DNA from: Bacterioplanoides sp965219715
GTDB taxonomy: Bacteria > Pseudomonadota > Gammaproteobacteria > Pseudomonadales > Oceanobacteraceae
DNA: 64,000 nucleotides
Assembly: GCF_965219715.1 (NCBI RefSeq)
Contig: NZ_OZ244785.1
Span: forward strand, 3,844,001 to 3,908,000
Direction: 5' to 3'
The position numbers and the translations under genes are program-made. The notes under the pieces were generated by a model. The model was not told where the DNA came from. It saw nothing but the letters and a program-made list of their open reading frames with translations, and made no database searches. Numbering within the stretch: position 1 is the first letter of the stretch; every line of letters begins with the position of its first letter. Shown here one piece after another: positions 58,385-64,000 of this stretch.

Positions 58385-59521
58385 ATGACTGAATCTGCAT
58401 TACCCGTCTGGCCAAAATTGTACCCAGAGACCGGAGCCACTGGTTGGTTGAAATGCCACAACCAGGACTTTTGTGTGGTCGAAATTCCGCAGGCATTGCC
58501 CTGTGGAGAAGGTGAGCACATCTGGCTGGAAATCGAGAAAAACGGTGTGAACACTGGCTGGATTGCCAAACAACTGGCAGATCTGGTGGGTGTTAAAGAA
58601 ATGGACGTGGGTTATGCCGGTTTAAAAGATCGCCACGCCATTACCCGTCAATGGTTCAGCATCTATTTACCACTGGTGCGTTTACCAAATGGTGAGCCGG
58701 ACTTTTCCTTTATCGAAAAGAACGACGACGGTGAGCAAATCAAAATCCTGCAGGTAAAACGTCATTCGAAGAAATTACGTCGCGGTGAATTATTGGGTAA
58801 CCGCTTTGAAATTCGTCTGCGTGATATCAGTTATAACGATGGTGCTGACAAAGCCGCGCTGGAACGTAATCTGGAACTGGTTAAACAAAGCGGTGTACCC
58901 AACTACTTCGGTGAACAGCGTTTTGGCCATAACGGCGGCAATATCGAGGCGTCTCGTCAGATGCTGACCGGTGAGATAACCGTTAAAAACCGCAGCAAAA
59001 AAAGTATCTATCTGTCGGCGGCGCGTTCGCTGATTTTTAACGAAGTGGTTGCTGCACGAATCAAGCAGCAGACCCAATCGCAGATGTTAGACGGTGATAT
59101 TGCTGCAGAACAGCAACTTAACGGCCAGCCAATTGCCACAGCACCACTGTGGGGACGCGGTCGTTTGCAGACCAGCGCTGATGTGTTGGTGCTGGAAACG
59201 GAAGTGGCGGAACGTTATGCCGATATCTGCGAAGGATTGGAGCATAAAGGCCTGAATCAGGAGCGACGTGCCCTGATTGCCGCTGTGGAGAATCTGACCT
59301 GGCAATGGGCAGATTCTGCTCCTGAGATGGCTGCCAGTGGTGACCCGGCCTGGCAAGGTAGCAGTGGTGAAGATTTAACCCTCTGTTTTTCTCTGCCAAG
59401 TGGGTATTATGCCACCTCTGTTATTCGTGAGCTGTTATCTCCACTGGAGCGAACGCCGGTCTGGCAAATTGACGGCGGACCCTCTGAAAACAGTAATTCG
59501 CAAACCAGTAATAAGTCGTAA
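58385..59521 (+). CDS. truD: tRNA pseudouridine(13) synthase TruD
   Basis: 378 residues. The catalytic Asp is in VGYAGLKDRHAITRQWFS; NYFGEQRFGHNGGNIE and SLPSGYYATSVIRELL are further family motifs. TruD converts U13 of tRNA-Glu to pseudouridine. It begins 12 bases after ispF, in the conserved ispF-truD-surE order. Confidence 0.96.
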   Translation: MTESALPVWPKLYPETGATGWLKCHNQDFCVVEIPQALPCGEGEHIWLEIEKNGVNTGWIAKQLADLVGVKEMDVGYAGLKDRHAITRQWFSIYLPLVRLPNGEPDFSFIEKNDDGEQIKILQVKRHSKKLRRGELLGNRFEIRLRDISYNDGADKAALERNLELVKQSGVPNYFGEQRFGHNGGNIEASRQMLTGEITVKNRSKKSIYLSAARSLIFNEVVAARIKQQTQSQMLDGDIAAEQQLNGQPIATAPLWGRGRLQTSADVLVLETEVAERYADICEGLEHKGLNQERRALIAAVENLTWQWADSAPEMAASGDPAWQGSSGEDLTLCFSLPSGYYATSVIRELLSPLERTPVWQIDGGPSENSNSQTSNKS

Positions 59522-59555
59522 ACAAATACTAAGTCCTTTAAAACCGGAATTAACC

Positions 59556-60308
59556 ATGAAACTGATGCTTTCCAATGACGATGGTGTACACGCTCCGGGG
59601 TTGCAAACCCTGGCCCAGACATTGGAACAACAGGGTCATCAGATTCATGTGGTTGCACCGGATCGTGATCGTAGTGGTGCCAGCAATTCATTAACACTGG
59701 ATCGTCCGTTGCATCCGATTCATCTGGATAATGGCTTTATCAGTGTGAACGGCACGCCAACAGATTGTGTGCATCTGGGTGTGAATGCGTTTTTTGATGG
59801 TGAATGTGAGCGTGTTATCTCCGGAATTAATGCCGGCGCCAACTTGGGCGATGACGTGCTGTACTCTGGTACCGTGGCTGCTGCGATGGAAGGTCGCTTT
59901 CTCGATAAAACTCCCATTGCCGTCTCGTTGGTAGGTAAGCAGCACTTTGTCACCGCCGCACAGGTTGTTATCGAACTACTCCCCCGTTTTGAACAGCTGA
60001 GTCTGCCGGCGAACTCGGTCATTAATATCAATGTGCCTGACTGTCCGTTTGAGCAGTTGAATGGCTATGCCATTACTCGCTTGGGTCATCGTCAGCGTTC
60101 AGATAACCCGGTGCTGACTACTAACCCACGTGGCAAAGAATGTTATTGGATTTCAGCAGCTGGTGACGTAGCCGATGCCGGTGAGGGAACTGATTTTCAT
60201 GCGATTGAACAGGGTAAAGTATCGATCAGCATCATTCATATGGACATGACACTGCATGGTGCTCAGTCTGACGTTGAACAACATTTTCAGGATCTGATCC
60301 GCGAGTGA
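59556..60308 (+). CDS. surE: 5'/3'-nucleotidase SurE
   Basis: 250 residues from ATG 59556; a longer frame overlapping truD is rejected. The start MKLMLSNDDGVHAPGLQ has the metal-binding Asp pair; SGASNSLTLDRPL and SGINAGANLGDDVLYSGTVAAAMEG follow. SurE dephosphorylates nucleoside monophosphates and is associated with stationary-phase survival. It is 34 bases after truD and 8 bases before pcm. Confidence 0.97.
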   Translation: MKLMLSNDDGVHAPGLQTLAQTLEQQGHQIHVVAPDRDRSGASNSLTLDRPLHPIHLDNGFISVNGTPTDCVHLGVNAFFDGECERVISGINAGANLGDDVLYSGTVAAAMEGRFLDKTPIAVSLVGKQHFVTAAQVVIELLPRFEQLSLPANSVININVPDCPFEQLNGYAITRLGHRQRSDNPVLTTNPRGKECYWISAAGDVADAGEGTDFHAIEQGKVSISIIHMDMTLHGAQSDVEQHFQDLIRE

Positions 60309-60316
60309 GATAGGCA

Positions 60317-60979
60317 GTGAACGAGCAATATTTCGCCGGTATTGGCATGACATCTCAACGAACCCGTAACCGCCTGGTTGAGCGCTTGCGTGAGTCTGGG
60401 ATTAAAAATGACAACGTATTAGATGTAATTGCCCGCACGCCACGACACTTCTTTGTGGACGAAGCGCTGGCGCATCGCGCTTATGAAGATACGGCTTTGC
60501 CGATTGGTAATGGCCAGACCATCTCCCAGCCTTACACCGTTGCCCGCATGACCGAAGTTCTGCTGGCGGCCGGGCCATTGGGCAAAGTACTGGAGATTGG
60601 TACCGGTTCAGGCTATCAGACGGCGGTGCTGAGCCCGCTGGTTGAGCGCCTTTACAGTGTTGAACGTATCGAAGCTCTACACAACAAAGCTTGCCTGCGC
60701 ATCGAAGCGTTACAAATGAGTAATGTCACGCTGGCATTATCGGATGGTACCTGGGGCTGGCCGGAACATGGCCCTTATGACGCGATTTTGGCAGCGGCGG
60801 CGCCGGAAGAAGTGCCGCAATCATTGCTGGATCAGTTGGCGGATGGTGGACGTATGGTACTGCCGGTCGGTACTGAGGAACAAAAACTGGTGCTGATTAC
60901 CCGCCGTGGAGATCATTTTGCCCGTAAGGTTCTTGAACCTGCGCGCTTTGTTCCGTTTTTATCCGGCGTACAGCGTTAA
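60317..60979 (+). CDS. pcm: Protein-L-isoaspartate O-methyltransferase
   Basis: 220 residues from GTG 60317. The motifs MTSQRTRNRLVERLRESGI, PRHFFVDEALAHRAYEDTALPIGNGQTISQPYTVARM and the SAM-binding EIGTGSGYQTAVL are standard for Pcm. It repairs isoaspartyl damage in proteins. It follows surE as in most gammaproteobacteria. Confidence 0.97.
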   Translation: MNEQYFAGIGMTSQRTRNRLVERLRESGIKNDNVLDVIARTPRHFFVDEALAHRAYEDTALPIGNGQTISQPYTVARMTEVLLAAGPLGKVLEIGTGSGYQTAVLSPLVERLYSVERIEALHNKACLRIEALQMSNVTLALSDGTWGWPEHGPYDAILAAAAPEEVPQSLLDQLADGGRMVLPVGTEEQKLVLITRRGDHFARKVLEPARFVPFLSGVQR

Positions 60980-61029
60980 TCCGCACCAGCCAAACCAATA
61001 ATTTCTTACTTCTATATAAAGGAAACGCT

Positions 61030-61932
61030 ATGAAACACCTTTGGTTGTTTCTGAAGGGCATTGCCATGGGGGCAGCGGATGTTGTTCCAGGTGTGTCTGG
61101 TGGAACCATCGCATTTATCACCGGCATCTATACCGAACTGCTGGATTCAATCAAGAGTATCAATCTGGATGCGCTTCGTACGCTGTTTAAGGAAGGCCCA
61201 AAGGCCGCCTGGCAGTCAATCAACGGCACCTTTTTACTGGTACTGGGCAGCGGTATTTTGTTAGCTCTGTTGTCTCTGGCCAAAGTCTTACACCATTTAT
61301 TACTGACCCAGCCTGAGCTGCTGTGGTCGTTCTTCTTCGGTCTGATCGTCGCCTCCAGCTGGCATATCGGTAAAGAGATACAGGGCTGGAATCTGAGCAA
61401 GGTTGCGACTCTGGTATTGGGAATCGTCATTGCGGCCGGTATTAGCCTGGCATCGCCTTCGTCCGTTACGCCAACAACGCTGATTATCTTTGGTGCTGGC
61501 AGCATTGCTATCTGTGCCATGATTCTGCCAGGGATCTCAGGTAGCTTTATTTTGTTGCTGATGGGCCTGTACGAACCGGTATTGGGGGCGGTTAAAGCAT
61601 TGGATCTTGGCATTATGGCGGTATTTGCTGCAGGTGCAGGAGTTGGATTACTGGTGTTCTCGCGCCTTCTGAGCTGGTGTTTGCATCATTATAAAGACCT
61701 GATGTTTGCACTTTTAACCGGCTTTATGCTGGGATCGCTGGTCAAAGTCTGGCCCTGGAAAGAGACCATCAGCACCCGGTTGAACTCAAAAGGACAGGAA
61801 GTGCCCTTTATTCAGGACAATATTTTGCCGCTGGGGCAGCAATCTGACATGCTTATTGCCGCTGTTTTATTGATGATTGCCGGGGCGGCTATGGTCTTGA
61901 TCATGGAAAAAGTGGCCAGTCGCGGTGAATAA
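61030..61932 (+). CDS. DUF368 membrane protein (polyprenyl-phosphate translocase, PopT-type)
   Basis: 300 residues with eight to ten membrane helices. The start FLKGIAMGAADVVPGVSGGTIAFITGIYTELL is the DUF368 signature, repeated in a diverged form at ICAMILPGISGSFILLLMGLYEPVL. DUF368 proteins have been identified as recyclers of undecaprenyl phosphate in the inner membrane. Its position between pcm and nlpD links it to an envelope-maintenance neighbourhood. It begins 50 bases after pcm and ends with a terminator. Confidence 0.93.
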   Translation: MKHLWLFLKGIAMGAADVVPGVSGGTIAFITGIYTELLDSIKSINLDALRTLFKEGPKAAWQSINGTFLLVLGSGILLALLSLAKVLHHLLLTQPELLWSFFFGLIVASSWHIGKEIQGWNLSKVATLVLGIVIAAGISLASPSSVTPTTLIIFGAGSIAICAMILPGISGSFILLLMGLYEPVLGAVKALDLGIMAVFAAGAGVGLLVFSRLLSWCLHHYKDLMFALLTGFMLGSLVKVWPWKETISTRLNSKGQEVPFIQDNILPLGQQSDMLIAAVLLMIAGAAMVLIMEKVASRGE

Positions 61933-61983
61933 TCGGGTAGCACCTGTTGGTTAAATATACAAACGAGTGTTCAGTAAATATTG

Positions 61984-62013
61984 AAAGCGGCAAGTGACAA
62001 TTGCCGCTTTTTT
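61984..62013 (+). terminator. Rho-independent terminator after the DUF368 gene
   Basis: aaagcggcaa (61984-61993) pairs with ttgccgcttt (62001-62010), followed by T. It separates the surE-pcm block from nlpD. Confidence 0.92.
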
Positions 62014-62192
62014 GTATCTGAGCGTATTGATAGCGTGTTCAAGCGATAACAGCGTAAAAAAAACTGTTTTTTTTAGATAACTTTGGAATATATAAATCCG
62101 TTTTAGATTCAAAAAGTTAAAAAGAAGCGTTAAAACTTAGCTACTCAAAAAGCTGTCATTTTTGAGTGTCAAAAAACAACCATCTGTAGGCA

Positions 62193-62966
62193 ATGATGAA
62201 GATAACGGCCCCTGTCATATTAGTCATGTTAGTTACACTCGTAACAGGGTGTATCTCCAGCCGCGATTTTGTGTCAGTTGAAAGAAAGTTCAGTAAAGAA
62301 CAAATGCCGTCAGGTTTCCATCGCGTTAGCAAAGGTGAAACTTTGTTTTCCATTGCCTGGCGCTATGGACTAGATGTCCGGCAGTTAGCAAACGCTAACT
62401 CGATTTCTAAGCCTTATACTATCTATCCAGGTCAGAAAATTGACATCGATTTTGAGCCTAAGCCGGTTGCCCTAGCCAAAAGGCCGACTGTCGAAAAAAC
62501 GTCAAAACAACCCGTTACAAACAAAGTTCGTCCTAAGGTAAAACCTAAAAACAGTCATAAGCCGCCAATGAAGACAGTCCGTGCGACCTCTGCTGACTGG
62601 AAATGGCCTCTGAACGGTCGTTTAATAGGTCGTTTTTCGACCAAAAAGCCGGTCAACAAGGGGATTGATATCGCCGGGTCTTTGGGAGAATCTGTTTTGG
62701 CAGCAGCGGCTGGCACCGTGGTTTACGCGGGTCGGGGCTTACGCGGTTACGGGAACTTAGTCATCGTCAAACATAACGATACTTACCTGAGCGCTTACGC
62801 CCACACCAGTCGCATTGTGGTCAGTGAACAAGACGTTGTTAAAGCTGGCCAGAAGATTGCCGAAATAGGATCTACTGGTACCGACAAAGTGAAACTTCAC
62901 TTTGAGATCCGGAAAAATGGCAAGCCGGTTGATCCGCTCAACCACTTACCCAAACACCCTGGGTAA
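62193..62966 (+). CDS. nlpD: NlpD-like LysM/LytM lipoprotein (amidase activator)
   Basis: 257 residues. The lipobox is LVTLVTGC (Cys about 20). A LysM domain (HRVSKGETLFSIAWRYGLDVRQLANANSI, about 44-72) binds peptidoglycan. A LytM/M23 domain covers about 138-254 (GIDIAGSLGESVLAAAAGTVVYAG... LHFEIRKNGKPVDP). The zinc-binding residues of active M23 peptidases are partly missing (NKGIDI in place of HxGxD), as in E. coli NlpD, so it should activate an amidase rather than cut. It lies upstream of rpoS as usual. Confidence 0.95.
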   Translation: MMKITAPVILVMLVTLVTGCISSRDFVSVERKFSKEQMPSGFHRVSKGETLFSIAWRYGLDVRQLANANSISKPYTIYPGQKIDIDFEPKPVALAKRPTVEKTSKQPVTNKVRPKVKPKNSHKPPMKTVRATSADWKWPLNGRLIGRFSTKKPVNKGIDIAGSLGESVLAAAAGTVVYAGRGLRGYGNLVIVKHNDTYLSAYAHTSRIVVSEQDVVKAGQKIAEIGSTGTDKVKLHFEIRKNGKPVDPLNHLPKHPG

Positions 62967-63072
62967 TACGTCCGATAACCGGACCAGAGCGGATAAAAAA
63001 TAATCAATCGTTCTGGTATGAAACCTGTTTCGGTTCAGGTTCAGGACGATAACCAAAAAGGCGGGTAATGAC

Positions 63073-64000
63073 ATGGCAGTACAACAACGTGAATTGCGTG
63101 AACAAGACGTTTTCGAAGATGTAGACGCTCTGGCGCTGGTAGAAGCAAACTCAGAAGACTCCAACGACAAATCCGATGAGCGATTTGCGGCGGACACATC
63201 CTATAAAGCGCTGGACGCAACACAGCTGTATTTGAACGAGATTGGTTTCTCGCCATTGCTGTCAGCAGAAGAAGAAGTGCACTACGCACGTCTGGCCCGT
63301 AAAGGCGACGAAATGGGTCGCCGCCGCATGATTGAAAGTAACTTGCGACTGGTGGTTAAGATTTCCCGTCGCTATGTTAATCGCGGTTTATCACTGCTGG
63401 ATCTGATTGAAGAGGGCAACCTGGGTCTGATCCGTGCGGTAGAAAAATTTGATCCGGAACGTGGCTTCCGTTTCTCTACCTACGCGACTTGGTGGATTCG
63501 TCAGACCATCGAGCGCGCGATCATGAATCAGACCCGTACCATCCGTTTGCCGATTCATGTTGTTAAAGAATTAAACGTATACCTGCGAGCTGCTCGTGAG
63601 CTGACTCAGAAGCTTGATCACGAGCCAACTGCAGAAGAGATTGCAGAACTGCTTGAAAAGCCGGTAGCAGACGTTAAGCGCATGCTGAAGCTGAATGAGC
63701 GTGTAACGTCAGTTGATACACCATTAGGTCCAAGTTCCGACAAGTCGATTCTCGACACCATCGCTGATGATCGTGTTTCTGACCCAAGCGAAGAATTACA
63801 AAACCAGGATATTCACTCCAATCTGGATCAGTGGATTGAAGAGCTGCCTGAGAAGCAGCGCGAAGTTCTGTCACGCCGTTTTGGTCTGCGCGGATACGAA
63901 ACCAGCACACTGGAAGATGTGGGTCGTGAGATTGGCCTGACTCGTGAGCGTGTTCGTCAGATCCAGGTAGAAGCTCTGAAGCGTCTGCGTGAAATTATGG
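63073..64000 (+). CDS. rpoS: RNA polymerase sigma factor RpoS (3' end outside window)
   Basis: The first 309 residues are visible, from ATG 63073. An acidic N-terminus is followed by region 1.2 (ATQLYLNEIGFSPLLSAEEE), region 2 (NLRLVVKISRRYVNRGL, FSTYATWWIRQTIERAI), region 3 (LNVYLRAARELTQKLDHEP) and region 4 (RFGLRGYETSTLEDVGREIG, LTRERVRQIQVEALKRLRE). It is the general-stress and stationary-phase sigma factor. It follows nlpD by 106 bases, the conserved order; an additional rpoS promoter often lies inside nlpD. Confidence 0.97.
   Translation, partial: MAVQQRELREQDVFEDVDALALVEANSEDSNDKSDERFAADTSYKALDATQLYLNEIGFSPLLSAEEEVHYARLARKGDEMGRRRMIESNLRLVVKISRRYVNRGLSLLDLIEEGNLGLIRAVEKFDPERGFRFSTYATWWIRQTIERAIMNQTRTIRLPIHVVKELNVYLRAARELTQKLDHEPTAEEIAELLEKPVADVKRMLKLNERVTSVDTPLGPSSDKSILDTIADDRVSDPSEELQNQDIHSNLDQWIEELPEKQREVLSRRFGLRGYETSTLEDVGREIGLTRERVRQIQVEALKRLREIM

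Noticed and set aside
59400..59555. Long N-terminal extension of SurE overlapping truD
   Set aside because: SurE proteins begin at MKLMLSNDDG; the overlap with truD in another frame is chance.
1..64000. rRNA and tRNA genes, complete insertion sequences, CRISPR arrays and a prophage
   Set aside because: I scanned for conserved rRNA/tRNA segments, paired terminal repeats around transposases, spaced repeats and phage structural genes and saw none. Only the transposase stub and the lambda-P-like gene hint at mobile DNA.

Overview
The window is a gammaproteobacterial chromosome segment of roughly 50% GC. Two conserved blocks are arranged as in Pseudomonas and its marine relatives: rpsF-rpsR-(membrane protein)-rplI-dnaB, and pyrG-eno-ftsB-ispD-ispF-truD-surE-pcm-(DUF368)-nlpD-rpoS. 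With the many TonB-dependent receptors, OruR/ArgR-type AraC regulators and acyl-CoA enzymes, this suggests a marine heterotroph of the Oceanospirillales/Pseudomonadales type. That placement is inference; no 16S gene is present.

Layout. 1-8.4 kb: the end of an alkaline phosphatase; a cobalamin riboswitch ahead of an ExbB-like protein, a DUF2149 protein and a TonB-dependent receptor; a siderophore receptor with a Fur-like site; a 375-bp cluster of DnaA-box-like palindromes that could be a replication origin or DnaA-binding locus; and a MORN-repeat protein. 8.4-11.6 kb: a very large surface lipoprotein with collagen-like, Calx-beta-like and RCC1-like repeats. 11.7-15.6 kb: the ribosomal/dnaB operon. 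15.9-32.9 kb: accessory metabolism and regulation (two GNATs, SPFH/NfeD pair, AraC regulators, SDRs, acyl-CoA dehydrogenase, patatin, MalY-type lyase, DsbA-type isomerase), plus a SUKH immunity gene and a transposase stub. 32.9-36.7 kb: an AT-rich, all-minus-strand run of small genes separated by attC-like palindromes, i.e. an integron-like cassette array without an integrase. It carries a GHKL ATPase that may have a nuclease-like C-terminus. 36.8-38.8 kb: an RtcB-PrfH RNA-repair pair. 38.9-43.3 kb: tautomerase, more AraC regulators and a lipoprotein. 43.4-45.2 kb: a lambda-P-like protein and a protein with three DnaT-like domains. 45.3-53.1 kb: alr, YjbR, beta-propeller, EEP-fold protein, alcohol dehydrogenase and an envelope protein pair. 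53.4-64 kb: the pyrG to rpoS housekeeping block.

The most unusual signal is a family of structured intergenic elements in the 3' regions of dnaB, alr and eno. Each copy has a long closing stem, often with a terminator-like T tract, a small hairpin with a constant loop (core ACAGGATGT) and covarying arms, and a second hairpin with a CATGGATG or CAGGGATG tip. Most of the mismatches I checked in the closing stems are G-U wobbles on the transcribed strand, which favours an RNA-level structure. dnaB and alr, adjacent in E. coli and Pseudomonas, are about 30 kb apart here and both carry this element. Starts, domain calls and repeats were read by eye; no database search was possible.
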